Position numbers and translations under genes: made by a program. 64,000 bases of DNA from Pseudomonas psychrophila HA-4 (lineage in GTDB: Bacteria; Pseudomonadota; Gammaproteobacteria; Pseudomonadales; Pseudomonadaceae): positions 51,945 through 115,944 of the forward strand of contig NZ_ALJC01000051.1 in the NCBI RefSeq assembly GCF_000282975.1, written 5' to 3'. This document shows, one piece after another, positions 45,880 to 55,792 of the stretch. How positions within the stretch are numbered: position 1 is the stretch's first letter; each line of letters begins with the position of its first letter. The notes beneath the pieces were generated by a model, which was given only the letters and a program-made list of their open reading frames with translations, ran no database searches and had not been told where the DNA came from.

Positions 45880-48800
45880 CTACAACTCGCCCTCAATCAT
45901 TCTGGAAACCGTTAGGTGCAGGCGCTTCAACAAGGCTTCAACTGCGCGGGCAGATTCAGGATTCAAGGGCTCATGCAGCAGAGAAATTTCACACACGCTG
46001 CACGCTGCTGCTAAATCTTGTGCGCCAACAGTCGCCAACGATCCATTGATTCGATGCAGGTAGCTGACCAACTGTGTCGTATTAGACGCAAGCAAAGACC
46101 GCTCGGCTTGCTCTAGGTCTTCTTGCATCGTCGTGACAAACAGCCGATGCATGGCCGGTGAAAGCGTAATCCATCCCTCCAGATCATCAGGGGTAACATC
46201 GGGTACCTCGGCCTTCATCTGCGGCGCAGTCACCGGCACGGATTGCAGGCAATAGGCGGACAAGGTCTGACGCAATGTGGTCAGGCTCAAAGGCTTGACT
46301 AGCCACGCGGTCATTCCGACTGCGAGACAATGCTCGCCTTCTTCGCGCAGCGCATTGGCGGTCACACCAATGATGGGGATATGTGGATCACGCTCACGCA
46401 GACGCCGGGTGAGTTCGTAACCATCCACCTTGGGCATATTGACGTCGGTGATCACCAGATCAAATTCGCTTTCGGCCCAGCGCAACAGCGCTTGTTCACC
46501 GTCCTCGGCGAGCGTAACCCGAACACCCAATGCCTGAAGTTGCTCTTTGAGAATTTCACGGTTGACCGGGTTGTCCTCCGCCACCAATACGCTCAGGCCC
46601 ATGTTAAAAACAGGTTGCGCAACGCTGGAGGTGAACTCAGGTGCAGCCCCACGCGCCACCTGCATAAGGGTTCTGGCAATGGCTCGGATGTCATACGAAT
46701 TGACTTCCCACCCTCGCGCTGTCCGTTGCGGCTGGTTGCTGGCGGTGTGAATCGCCAGGACACATTCCCCAGGCCATTCCTGTGCGAGCGAGAGGTCGGG
46801 ATCAACGTCTAATAAAATCGCCGTAGGGTCTTCAATCCCCATGACTGGGAATAGCTGCGCGCGTGCGCCCCAACCGCTTAGCCAGTCAATCAGGCTATCG
46901 GCAACATCCTTGAGCGAGGCGCGCACATACACGCTGACCCCTTGAAGATTAATGTCTGAACTATTGGCCAACGACCCCGCAACAATAGGCAGGCGTATGT
47001 GCAGCGAAAAGCTACTGCCCAATCCAGGCTCGCTGACCACTCGCAAGTGAGCGCCCATCATTTCGCTGAGTCGGGCGCAGATTGATAAACCTAACCCCGC
47101 CCCCCCTGCACGCTCGCTCCCGGCGATTTGGGAAAAAGGCTTAAACAGGTGAGACAGTTGGTGCTCGCTGATCCCGGCACCCGTGTCGGAAACCTGCCAC
47201 TGCAGCGACACCTGATTATTTTCGATGCCTGTGACTCTTAATCTGAGCACGACACGCCCGAAGTCTGTGAACTTGATTGCGTTGCTCAGCAAGTTGTTGA
47301 TGATCTGCCGGATCCGTACGGCATCCCCGTATAGGCGAGGCGGCAGAGAAGCATCAGCACAGATGAATACTTTCAGGCCTTTATTCCCAGCCGCAGCCGC
47401 ATAGCTGCGCGCAGCGTCTTCAAACACATCCAGAGGGTTAAAGGTGTTGAGTTCGAGCGCCATTTGCCCGGATTCGATTTTGGACACATCCAGCACATCG
47501 CTGATGAGCTGAAACAGCAACGCCGATGAACGCTGAATCGTGTGCAGATAATCTTGCTGCCGCTCACTGAGTTCAGTGAGTTCTAACAATTCCAGATTGC
47601 CCAGCACCCCATACAAGGGCGTGCGAATTTCATGGCTCATGGTTGCCAGAAACATCGTCTTGGCTTTACTGGCCTCATCTGCCAAGTGACGTGCCTGCTC
47701 CATCATGTTGGCGTCGTCGACATGCTGGGTGATGTCGTTGAAGCCGCAAAGCGCTACGTCATTGCCCTTGTAGCGTGTATAGGCAAAGCTGACCTGAAGG
47801 TAGCGACCCGCGACCTCAAGCCGAACCTCCCCTGGCTCACGCTTGGCATAATCACGCTTGAGCACTGCAATCAGTTCAGGCGTGCCTTGCCATTGCTGAG
47901 CCCGCTTATTCTCCAGCAACACGGCACTGGTGCCACGCTGTACTACGCATAAACCCACCGGAGCGCTGTCGAGAATGACCCGATTAAACTCTTCACTCTC
48001 GGCCAACGACTGGCTGGAGCGTTGAGCGGGCTCGATGATCTGCAAGCGATACCAACGGTTAACGCGCCAGCCCATGAATATAAACAGCAAGATCAAACCC
48101 ACAGCACCCAACAGTGGCCATATAGCGTAACCAAAGAACTTCTGGTAACTGATGACATAGGAGCCGATCCAGGGATCAGCGCCACCCGAACTCAATTTAA
48201 AATGCAAACCGTTTGGCTCAAAACTCAACCCCAATGGCAAAGCTTGAATACCCTTCTCATCCCCGAGCAGCACCTCACCAGCAGGTGAAATCAAGGTCAA
48301 GCTGCTGTTGATCGGGCGCATCAGCAAACGCTCAAGATCGTTGATATCACTGACGTCCAGCAATGCAGTGAGCACCACAGGATCGTCATCTTCAGGTGCG
48401 GGCAAAAAACGATGTGAGAGATCGATTTCAACCGCTCCCATAATGTACTTGCGTTTCTGGATAAGTCCGCCAGGTGCCCTCATCCATTGCACTTGATTAT
48501 TCTCAAGCGCTTGGCGCCGACTCATCAGTTGGTCATAGAGCCGCTTAGAGACATCAAAAAAATTATAGTTTTGCAGCAGTGGAAACTTCCGCGCGCCATC
48601 AATGCCAGGCACCGCAATGGTGAACTGATCGGTGGGCGAAAAAATAAATACCTGAGGCCCTGCGTAAGGCGAGGCTGACCAGTAGGCCGCATACAGATCC
48701 GTCAGTTGAACGCTGAACGAATACACGCCGGCCATTTCACCGCTGGTAAACGTGTCTCGCTGGCTGACCGTGAAGGGCAATGATTTGGCTGTATCGCTGT

Positions 48801-49116
48801 TCTGAAAGAGCCGTTCCCCACCTTGTCGCATTAACTCGGTGTGTGATTGCGGCTTGCTGTCCGTTAACAAATCATCACTTTGCTGGTTGTAGCTATGCGC
48901 TGCATCGCGCATGAACGCTTCATGTTCATGAATGCTTTCCATGAGCCGCGCAAAGTGAAACGCGGTCTTTTCTTCCTCCTCCTTCAGCACTCTGTTGACC
49001 GCCCAGTAACTCATGCTCACCAACAGCAGAGCCAACCCGGTCAACAAAAACAGTAGCTTGTTGAGCCTCAGAGAACTCAGAGCCAATGCACCGAGGCGTA
49101 CTTTTGCTTGCTTCAT
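45880..49116 (-). CDS. Hybrid histidine kinase with HPt (RcsC/RocS-type), fimbrial locus
   Basis: 1078 aa. TM1 ~20-42, a large periplasmic sensor to ~330, TM2 ~331-351, a PAS-like domain (~375-465), HisKA with His495 (TMSHEIRTPLYGVLGNLELL), HATPase (NNLLSNAIKFTD, GAGLGLSICARL), a degenerate receiver (~722-820, no clear Asp), a true receiver with Asp891 (VITDVNMPKVDGYE) and a C-terminal HPt with His1021 (YLHRINGSLATVG). It can therefore run the full phosphorelay. Divergent from the pilin operon; probably signals to the two RcsB-like regulators at its far end. Confidence 0.9.
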   Translation of the reverse strand: MKQAKVRLGALALSSLRLNKLLFLLTGLALLLVSMSYWAVNRVLKEEEEKTAFHFARLMESIHEHEAFMRDAAHSYNQQSDDLLTDSKPQSHTELMRQGGERLFQNSDTAKSLPFTVSQRDTFTSGEMAGVYSFSVQLTDLYAAYWSASPYAGPQVFIFSPTDQFTIAVPGIDGARKFPLLQNYNFFDVSKRLYDQLMSRRQALENNQVQWMRAPGGLIQKRKYIMGAVEIDLSHRFLPAPEDDDPVVLTALLDVSDINDLERLLMRPINSSLTLISPAGEVLLGDEKGIQALPLGLSFEPNGLHFKLSSGGADPWIGSYVISYQKFFGYAIWPLLGAVGLILLFIFMGWRVNRWYRLQIIEPAQRSSQSLAESEEFNRVILDSAPVGLCVVQRGTSAVLLENKRAQQWQGTPELIAVLKRDYAKREPGEVRLEVAGRYLQVSFAYTRYKGNDVALCGFNDITQHVDDANMMEQARHLADEASKAKTMFLATMSHEIRTPLYGVLGNLELLELTELSERQQDYLHTIQRSSALLFQLISDVLDVSKIESGQMALELNTFNPLDVFEDAARSYAAAAGNKGLKVFICADASLPPRLYGDAVRIRQIINNLLSNAIKFTDFGRVVLRLRVTGIENNQVSLQWQVSDTGAGISEHQLSHLFKPFSQIAGSERAGGAGLGLSICARLSEMMGAHLRVVSEPGLGSSFSLHIRLPIVAGSLANSSDINLQGVSVYVRASLKDVADSLIDWLSGWGARAQLFPVMGIEDPTAILLDVDPDLSLAQEWPGECVLAIHTASNQPQRTARGWEVNSYDIRAIARTLMQVARGAAPEFTSSVAQPVFNMGLSVLVAEDNPVNREILKEQLQALGVRVTLAEDGEQALLRWAESEFDLVITDVNMPKVDGYELTRRLRERDPHIPIIGVTANALREEGEHCLAVGMTAWLVKPLSLTTLRQTLSAYCLQSVPVTAPQMKAEVPDVTPDDLEGWITLSPAMHRLFVTTMQEDLEQAERSLLASNTTQLVSYLHRINGSLATVGAQDLAAACSVCEISLLHEPLNPESARAVEALLKRLHLTVSRMIEGEL

Positions 49117-49295
49117 AAGAGAGCCTATCAGGGGCGTTACAGCCCAAAAATGTTAAGCGTTCTAAAACAGGAATCGTCTGATGGGTGTTGCACCGGCGTC
49201 ATTGCATCCTATGCAACACCTGCTGCGGCAAGCCGTTAACAGGGGGGACTATTAAAAATGGCTATGACACATAACTTTTATAGAGGGTATCTCTC

Positions 49296-49871
49296 ATGTT
49301 TCAAACAATCGGCAAATACACAGCGCTGTGCGGCTCAACCCTGCTGATCGCAATGGCAGCAGCAACGGCTCAAGCCGCTGACGGCCAAGTTGAGTTCACA
49401 GGTGTTATCAACGATAACGCTTGCACCATTAACAGTGACAGCGTGAAGAAATCGGTTGATATGGGTCAAGTTCGTATCGCCGACTTCGCTAACACCGTTG
49501 GCGCGACTGCCGGTGAAACTCCGTTCTCGATTTCTCTGGAAAACTGCAGCGGTTCGACGCTGAAAAATGCCTCGATTAAATTCAGCGGCCAACAATCCGC
49601 AACCGACGCGACCGTACTCGGTATGGTCGGCTCTAACCAGGTCAAAGGCCTCGGTATCCAAATTGCCGACGCACGTACTGGCGACAAATTGCCGTTGAAC
49701 ACTGCAAGTACCGATTACGTGTTGCGCCCTCAGTCCAACACCTTCGACTTCAAGGCCTCCTACGTACGTCTTGTAGCTGACACCAAAGGTACTGATGGCG
49801 CTGCTGATACCCGTGGTATCGGTACTGGTACCGTCAATGCGCTGGCTACTTTCGACGTTACTTACAAGTAA
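49296..49871 (+). CDS. Major fimbrial subunit (chaperone-usher type)
   Basis: 191 aa. Signal peptide to AQA (residue ~27), then a type-1 pilin fold with the donor strand region DGQVEFTGVINDNACTI, two conserved cysteines (NDNACTIN and LENCSG) and a C-terminal beta-zipper motif ending ATFDVTYK. The first gene of the operon and the only one with a hairpin behind it, as expected for the most abundant subunit. Its promoter must lie in the 180 bp between it and the divergent kinase gene. Confidence 0.93.
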   Translation: MFQTIGKYTALCGSTLLIAMAAATAQAADGQVEFTGVINDNACTINSDSVKKSVDMGQVRIADFANTVGATAGETPFSISLENCSGSTLKNASIKFSGQQSATDATVLGMVGSNQVKGLGIQIADARTGDKLPLNTASTDYVLRPQSNTFDFKASYVRLVADTKGTDGAADTRGIGTGTVNALATFDVTYK

Positions 49872-49890
49872 CGCGTGTTTTTTAACGCAA

Positions 49891-49914
49891 GAGCCCGTGG
49901 TTTGACTCGGGCTC
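49891..49914 (+). other. Intercistronic stem-loop between pilin and chaperone genes
   Basis: GAGCCCG (49891-49897) pairs with CGGGCTC (49908-49914), with outer AACGC/GCGTT support (49884-49888 with 49917-49921). No T-run follows, so it is probably not a full terminator; it may protect the pilin mRNA or give partial read-through. Confidence 0.6.
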
Positions 49915-49938
49915 GAGCGTTGAACAGAGGACATTTAA

Positions 49939-50637
49939 ATGCGTTTAAAAGTTGCAGCCTTTTTGGCTTTGGCAGCTAGTTTTTGGCTGCCGCAGGTCCA
50001 GGCGGGTGTCAATGTGGGCGCCACTCGGGTTATTTACCAAAGTAAGGAAAAAGAAGCCAATCTTGCACTCTCCAACTCAGGTGAAGATGGCGTGCCGTAC
50101 CTGGTGCAGTCATGGGTCAGCCCGTATGAAAATCGGGATGCCAGTGCCGATGAATTTATCATCACTCCGCCCTTGTTCCGTCTAGACGCCAAAGGCCAGA
50201 ACATCCTGCGCATCATCGCGACCAACGCACAAAACCTGCCAACCGATAAGGAAAGCCTGTTTTTGCTAAATGTTAAAGCGATCCCGGCCAAGAGCGACGA
50301 GCAAAACAGTCAGAACGTTTTGCAGATTGCACTCAAAACTACCATCAAACTGTTTTATCGCCCCGCAGGCTTAAAAGGTTCGCTTGAAGAGGCCGTGAAA
50401 AACCTGCAATGGCGCGCTGATGGCGGCAAATTGACCGTGCACAACCCATCGGGTTTTAACGTGGTCGTCAGTGACTTGCAGATTAACAACGCCGCCAGCA
50501 AAGGCCTGCCCGAAGTGATCAAGCCCGGCAGTACCGCCACCACGGCGATACCCCTGAAAAACAGTGACACGCTGGAACTCACCTACATCAACGAGTACGG
50601 CAGCACCGTTAAGTCAGCCCCCGTCACCCTTAATTGA
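49939..50637 (+). CDS. Periplasmic fimbrial chaperone (PapD-like)
   Basis: 232 aa. Signal peptide ending VQA. Chaperone family marks: GVNVGATRVIYQSKEKEANLAL at the F1-G1 start, VPYLVQSWV, the PPLFRLDAKGQNILRI signature and KESLFLLNVKAIP. The second immunoglobulin domain reads LTVHNPSGFNVVVSDLQ and ends in LTYINEYGSTV. It caps pilin subunits and delivers them to the usher. Confidence 0.95.
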   Translation: MRLKVAAFLALAASFWLPQVQAGVNVGATRVIYQSKEKEANLALSNSGEDGVPYLVQSWVSPYENRDASADEFIITPPLFRLDAKGQNILRIIATNAQNLPTDKESLFLLNVKAIPAKSDEQNSQNVLQIALKTTIKLFYRPAGLKGSLEEAVKNLQWRADGGKLTVHNPSGFNVVVSDLQINNAASKGLPEVIKPGSTATTAIPLKNSDTLELTYINEYGSTVKSAPVTLN

Positions 50638-50672
50638 TCCCTGAATAATTAGTCTAATAGAAGGATTTCCTC

Positions 50673-53303
50673 ATGCTGCGAGAGCGCATGTGCGCCTTCG
50701 CGCGCCGAGTAAAAAGCTGGAGCAGTGTTAGCCTGAGTGCTGTCGGTCTTACAGCGACCGCCGTGCATGCCGATTACAGCTTCGACTCCTCCTTTTTAGA
50801 AATTGGTGGCGGCAACGCCTCAGCCGAAGTGGCTGAACAAGTAAAGGCCATGAGCCAAGGCCAACTGCCCGGCATTTACCGTGTTGATCTGTCAGTGGAT
50901 GACCGTCTGATCGAACAACGGGACATGAACTTTATTCGCGAAACAGCCAGCCAGGTATCGACCCCGAATGGCCTGTTCCCCTGCTTTAGCCTTCAGGCCC
51001 TGACGGAGCTGGGTATTGACCCGGCGCGCCTGAAAGACGCCGACATCAGTAGCGACAAATGCGTGTACTTCAACCGCGAGCTGACGGGCGTCACCTATGA
51101 CTATGACTTCAATAAGCAGCACCTGAATCTGCAAGTACCGCAGGCATTTATTGGCGAGGTGCCCTTCGAGATCCGCCGTAAAAACTGGAGCGATGGCGAG
51201 CAGGTAGCGTTTGCCAACTACAACTTTTCCGGTAGCAACGTCGAAAACCAAACCGGCAACAGACAATCTCAGTTCGGCAGCGTACACAGCGGTTTTAACA
51301 GCGGAGCGTGGCGCTTTCGCAACTTTTCGACCTGGCAAAAAAGCAACAACGTCGACGGTCAATGGAAATCGGTAGACACCTACGTCCAGCGTGATCTGGG
51401 CAACATGATGGCCATTGCCACGCTCGGTGAAAGCGCTACCGACAGCGACTTGTTTGACACGATCTCCTACCGTGGCGCGAGCATTGCCTCTGATCTGGAC
51501 ATGCTGCCCGATGATGCACGCAACTTTGCCCCGGTTATTCGCGGTGTGGCCAACGGCCGCTCACTTGTCACGTTGCGCCAGCGCGGCTACGTCATCAGCG
51601 AACAGTGGGTGCCTTCCGGGCCGTTTGCCCTTAAAGGCCTGTACTCAACCTCAAGCAACGGTGATATCGAAGTGACCGTCGAGGGGCCTAATGGTGAGCG
51701 TCAGGTGTATACCCAGTCATTCTCGTCGGTGCCGTACATGCTGCGCGAAGGCCAGCAAAGTTACAGCGTGACCGCAGGCCAATATCGCCCTGCCGATGGA
51801 ACCCTGAACACGCAAAAACCGAGTTTTGCTCAAGGCACATACCGCCGCGGGCTGACGGAAGGCACCACCCTGTTCGGCGGCAGCATCGTTAGTGATCAGT
51901 ACAAGTCGGCACTCTTGGGTTTTGCCCATGACTTTGCCGGTTTCGGCGCCATTTCGCTGGACGTGACGCACGCCATCAGCGATGACATCGGCACTGACTC
52001 CAAAACGCTGTCGGGCCAGTCGTATCGCTTTCGCTATGCCAAGTCCATTGACCTTACGGATACCAGTTTCAGCCTGGTGGGCTACCGCTATTCAACCAGC
52101 GGTTACTACAGCTTTAACGAAGCCATCGATGCACGCGCCAATAACACGCTGACGCCTTACCTCGATGACACCTTGATCAGCAGCGGTGCTTTTTCGCCTT
52201 ATTTAGGTGGCCACATGAAAAGCAGCTTTACCGCCAACGTCTCGCAACAGCTGGGTAGCTTGGGCGGTATGTATGCCAACCTGACCAAAACCGATTATTG
52301 GAACCGCAACCAAAGCAATACCTCTGTTCAAGTGGGTTACAGCTTCAGTGTCGGTCGCGCGTCGTACAACGTGGGGCTGGCACAGAACAGCGGCACTGGC
52401 GATGACATTCGCAGCGTGTCGCTGAGTGTCAGTATCCCGCTGGGCAACCCAGGAAGTTCTAGCCGTGTTGGCCTGAGTACGAACCAGGACTCGTCCGGCA
52501 ATGCCAGCCGTAACGCCACCTTCAGTGGCTCTCAATTCCAGGACGATTCGCTGTCGTACACCGCAGGGATCAATCAACAGATCAGTGACGACGATCGTGT
52601 GCTCGGTGGCTCGCTGGCCGCCCGTTACAACGCCGCGAATGCCATTTGGCACGGGTCTTACAGCAGGGATCAAAACACCCGGCAGATGGACTACGGCGTA
52701 GAAGGTGGCGTCGTGGCCACGGGCGACGCCTTGATGTTTACCCAGCCTCTGGGCGAGACCAACATCATTGTTGCTACACCGGGCGCCGCCGATGTCGGCG
52801 TATTGACCAAAAGCGGGATCAAAACCAATGGCAGTGGCTACACGGTTATTCCTTACGCCCAGCCTTACCGAAAAAACAAGGTGTCACTGAACACAGACTC
52901 GTTATCTGACAACACCGACATCGCGAATCTGGTTCAGGAAGTCACACCTAATAGAGGTGCTTTTGTGATGGCCAATTTTGAAACCCATAACGGTCGTCGC
53001 CTGTTGATTAGCGTCAGTTCCAGCAATGGCAAACCGGCCCCTTTTGCAGCCGAATCTCAGCTTTTTGACCTGAATGGTGTCTTGCTGAGCACAGCCATGG
53101 TGGCAGACAAAGGTAGGGTTTTCATGACGGGTGTGCCAGATAAAGCGCGACTGCTAATCAACGTCAACGGTCAGCCGTGGTGCTCCAAAACGTTGGATCT
53201 GAGTGCCTATGACCTTTCAGAAACGGGCATCGGACAACTGCAAATCCGTTGCGATGCCAAGCTGGCAATGCCAGCAGATACTCAAGGTACTCCTGATGAA
53301 TGA
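50673..53303 (+). CDS. Outer-membrane fimbrial usher
   Basis: 876 aa, normal for the FimD/CupB3/CupC3 family. Signal peptide to VHA (~38). N-terminal chaperone-binding domain with DSSFLEIGGG, LPGIYRVDLSVDDRLIEQRDMNF; a 24-strand barrel with a plug (GYVISEQWVPSGPFALKGLYSTSSNGDIEVTVEGPNG across ~305-345) and C-terminal domains with QPWCSKTLDLSAYD. Exports and assembles the pilus. The 3' end overlaps the SCPU gene by 8 bp. Confidence 0.95.
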   Translation: MLRERMCAFARRVKSWSSVSLSAVGLTATAVHADYSFDSSFLEIGGGNASAEVAEQVKAMSQGQLPGIYRVDLSVDDRLIEQRDMNFIRETASQVSTPNGLFPCFSLQALTELGIDPARLKDADISSDKCVYFNRELTGVTYDYDFNKQHLNLQVPQAFIGEVPFEIRRKNWSDGEQVAFANYNFSGSNVENQTGNRQSQFGSVHSGFNSGAWRFRNFSTWQKSNNVDGQWKSVDTYVQRDLGNMMAIATLGESATDSDLFDTISYRGASIASDLDMLPDDARNFAPVIRGVANGRSLVTLRQRGYVISEQWVPSGPFALKGLYSTSSNGDIEVTVEGPNGERQVYTQSFSSVPYMLREGQQSYSVTAGQYRPADGTLNTQKPSFAQGTYRRGLTEGTTLFGGSIVSDQYKSALLGFAHDFAGFGAISLDVTHAISDDIGTDSKTLSGQSYRFRYAKSIDLTDTSFSLVGYRYSTSGYYSFNEAIDARANNTLTPYLDDTLISSGAFSPYLGGHMKSSFTANVSQQLGSLGGMYANLTKTDYWNRNQSNTSVQVGYSFSVGRASYNVGLAQNSGTGDDIRSVSLSVSIPLGNPGSSSRVGLSTNQDSSGNASRNATFSGSQFQDDSLSYTAGINQQISDDDRVLGGSLAARYNAANAIWHGSYSRDQNTRQMDYGVEGGVVATGDALMFTQPLGETNIIVATPGAADVGVLTKSGIKTNGSGYTVIPYAQPYRKNKVSLNTDSLSDNTDIANLVQEVTPNRGAFVMANFETHNGRRLLISVSSSNGKPAPFAAESQLFDLNGVLLSTAMVADKGRVFMTGVPDKARLLINVNGQPWCSKTLDLSAYDLSETGIGQLQIRCDAKLAMPADTQGTPDE

Positions 53304-54222
53304 TTCGACCGTTCAATCTCTGCGCCCACGCTGGGTAAAAGGCAGTTTGCTGCTGCTGACCATGTTCTTCATGTTCGCCAGCCAGCAAGCCTTTGCCTTG
53401 ATTCAAAACAACCTTAGCTGCACGCAAACGGGCACCACCGGCACCATTGATCTGGGCGTTCTGACGCCTGGGCAAACGTTTACCGCCAATATGACCGCCA
53501 ATTGCCGAGTCACTCGCTGGTACCCCTATGGTTCGTCGCTGCAACACACACAGTCCTACACCCAAGGCAGTGGCAACAAGCTTCAGGTATTCCATACCAA
53601 TTCGGGCCAGATGGTGCCCGAACAGCCCATCGGCACCCCTAGCACCGTGTGCATGCCATCGAGCTGTGTTCAGCTTTTCGTGGGCGATACCTTTTCATAC
53701 AACGTACAGCTAACGGGAACAGCCTATGTCACACCGGGTAATTACAGCATCCGCGTTTCGCTGACAGACACCTCTATCCGCGGTTATCAAGCCTATGGCG
53801 ACTACCTCCAGACCGTGCTTATCAACTATTCGGTTGTCCAGCCCGCCTGCTCCTTGGGTACGCCTAAAACCATGAACCTGTCGTTCGGCACGCTCAGTAA
53901 CAACGACTTTTCCTCTGCGCAGCAAGTGGCCAACGTCACGATGAACTGCTTCACGCCCGTTGCAGCCAACGTGACTCTGTCGCCCACCCAAGCGGCAATT
54001 AGCGGTAGCCCAGGCGTTTCGGCGACCACGTTGGCCGGGCTGTCCATGGCCGCGACCTGGGCTGATCTCGGCAATGCCGTCAACTTCAATGTTCGGCGTG
54101 TGTTCATTCTGAAAACAGGCGCTAACACCATCAGCTTGGGTTTTCGCCCGCAATTGAATACCAGTGTATTGCCGACAGGTAACTTCACCAGTCAATACAC
54201 CCTCACCATCACCTACCCCTGA
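53296..54222 (+). CDS. SCPU-domain protein, probable two-domain tip adhesin
   Basis: 308 aa from ATG 53296, overlapping the usher stop. Signal peptide ending AFA (~35). Two modules are visible: an N-terminal Cys-containing beta domain (~37-180, with LSCTQTGTTGTIDLGVLTPGQT at ~42-63) and a C-terminal spore-coat-U-like domain (~195-308: ACSLGTPKTMNLSFGTLSNNDFSSAQQVANVTMNC). Such two-domain proteins usually sit at the pilus tip in Cup systems. The adhesin role is inferred from size and position. Confidence 0.82.
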   Translation: MNDSTVQSLRPRWVKGSLLLLTMFFMFASQQAFALIQNNLSCTQTGTTGTIDLGVLTPGQTFTANMTANCRVTRWYPYGSSLQHTQSYTQGSGNKLQVFHTNSGQMVPEQPIGTPSTVCMPSSCVQLFVGDTFSYNVQLTGTAYVTPGNYSIRVSLTDTSIRGYQAYGDYLQTVLINYSVVQPACSLGTPKTMNLSFGTLSNNDFSSAQQVANVTMNCFTPVAANVTLSPTQAAISGSPGVSATTLAGLSMAATWADLGNAVNFNVRRVFILKTGANTISLGFRPQLNTSVLPTGNFTSQYTLTITYP

Positions 54223-54242
54223 TCAGGCCCAGGAGCTCAAGC

Positions 54243-54734
54243 ATGAAATTAAGCGTATCACTGGCCGCAGCACTTATGGCTGGCCTGGCTTGCACAGCGG
54301 CCAATGCGGGCACAGACACCATCACCGTGAATGTCAGCGGCACGCTCACCCGGCCGCCTTGCACATTGACCAGCAGCAAAGCACTCACCGCTAACTTTGG
54401 CACGATGCGCGCTGACCAAGTTTCGACAGGACCGCTAATCAACATCCCAGTCACCCTGAGCTGTCCGGCCAACTCGGCACTGAGTATCAGCGTCAAAGCG
54501 TCCAGTGTGATTCAAGGATCAAACATTCAGGCGTATGCAGGCAAAGCCAACTTGGCGTACTTGATGTACTGGAGCAGCAACAACACACTCATCGACGTAA
54601 CAGGCGCAAAACGTACTCTGACCAACCTGAGTGGAACGGTCGATTTGAGTATGAAGACCAAATTGATGACGCTGGGCACCGTTACCGAGGGTGCATTCAG
54701 TGCCTCTAGCGTCATCAGCATTGAGTATTTATAG
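54243..54734 (+). CDS. Minor fimbrial subunit 1
   Basis: 163 aa with a signal peptide to NAG (~22). Pilin-like: the donor strand DTITVNVSGTLTRPPCTLTSS, second Cys in VTLSCPANSALSISVKASS, C-terminus ASSVISIEYL. Clearly a paralogue of the next two genes, with the same blocks in the same order. Its position after the adhesin gene suggests a tip-linker or terminator subunit. Confidence 0.9.
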   Translation: MKLSVSLAAALMAGLACTAANAGTDTITVNVSGTLTRPPCTLTSSKALTANFGTMRADQVSTGPLINIPVTLSCPANSALSISVKASSVIQGSNIQAYAGKANLAYLMYWSSNNTLIDVTGAKRTLTNLSGTVDLSMKTKLMTLGTVTEGAFSASSVISIEYL

Positions 54735-54782
54735 CCGCTTCGCCAGCCAATCCGACCTCACCGCCAGCCATAGGAACAGACC

Positions 54783-55265
54783 ATGAATAAACAACTGATA
54801 ACCCTCGCACTGCTGGGCCTGTTCGCCTCCAACAAGGCACTCGCGGCCAGCGACAGCAGCACACTCACCGTCAAAGGCACGCTGATTCGCCCACCCTGCA
54901 CACTGATCAGCAATAAAGTACTGACCGCGGACTTTGGTAGCCTGCGTTATGACCAGGTTGGCGCGGCTGCGCAAATCGACGTACCGGTAATCCTGAACTG
55001 CCCATCCAACTCAGCACTAAACATCAGCGTCACGGCCTCCTCAGCGCTGTCGGACACGGTAGCCTCTGCCGGCAGGACGAACTTGGGGTATTCACTGTTA
55101 TGGAAAAGTGACAATTCGCTCATCAACATTAAGGGAACAAAGCGAAACGTGCCCAACCTCAATGGGGCGGTTGACCTGAGCATGAAAGCAAAACTTGTGG
55201 CTCAAGGCGCCTTGTCCGAAGGCGATTTCTCGGCCTCCGCCGTTATTAACCTCGACTACCTGTGA
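54783..55265 (+). CDS. Minor fimbrial subunit 2
   Basis: 160 aa with a signal peptide to LAA (~21). Same plan as the preceding protein: TLTVKGTLIRPPCTLIS, PVILNCPSNSALNISVTASS, LNGAVDLSMKAKL, ASAVINLDYL. By eye about half of the residues match minor subunit 1, so this is a tandem duplicate that has diverged. Starts 48 bp after it. Confidence 0.9.
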   Translation: MNKQLITLALLGLFASNKALAASDSSTLTVKGTLIRPPCTLISNKVLTADFGSLRYDQVGAAAQIDVPVILNCPSNSALNISVTASSALSDTVASAGRTNLGYSLLWKSDNSLINIKGTKRNVPNLNGAVDLSMKAKLVAQGALSEGDFSASAVINLDYL

Positions 55266-55266
55266 A

Positions 55267-55791
55267 ATGAACATGTTCGCCAGAATGAGCCTATGGCTAT
55301 CACTGTTGGCTGCCCTTTTTATGGGCTTTAGCGCAGCAAGCCGAGCAGCAGACGCCCCGTCGCTGGATATTAAGGGCACGCTGATCAAACCGCCCTGCAC
55401 GGCCAGTTTCCCGGCCTCGCAGAGCGTGGAGATCCCCAAGGTAAACCTTAACTCGCTGCGGTCGGACATTACCGAATGGACCGATGTGGCCCTTGATTTT
55501 CAGTGCATCAAAGGCAGCCAGGTGCTCCTGAAGTTCAGTGCGGGCAACGGCGCCTTTGACAGTAATACTTTGCGCACGACCCTCGACAGTCTGGGCTTGA
55601 AAACACGCCTTACTGACATGACCAGCGTCGCCAAATTGCTAGACGTAAAGTTCGGCGAGTCGTTGAGCTTCCCTGTTACAGACACGTTGCTCAAACTTAA
55701 GCTGTCGGTGAGACCGGTGAAAACGGCTGATGAATTGCCCGCCATTGGCAGTTACAGATCAACATTATTGATGGAAATCATTTACCTGTAA
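55267..55791 (+). CDS. Minor fimbrial subunit 3 (most diverged)
   Basis: 174 aa from ATG 55267, one base after the preceding stop (an ATG 6 bp later is an alternative). Signal peptide to SRA/ADA (~26). Retains SLDIKGTLIKPPCTASFP and a second Cys in LDFQCIKGSQVLLKFS, and ends LMEIIYL, but shares little else with its two neighbours. Last gene of the pilus operon; it ends 1 bp from the convergent regulator gene. Confidence 0.87.
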   Translation: MNMFARMSLWLSLLAALFMGFSAASRAADAPSLDIKGTLIKPPCTASFPASQSVEIPKVNLNSLRSDITEWTDVALDFQCIKGSQVLLKFSAGNGAFDSNTLRTTLDSLGLKTRLTDMTSVAKLLDVKFGESLSFPVTDTLLKLKLSVRPVKTADELPAIGSYRSTLLMEIIYL

Positions 55792-55792
55792 G

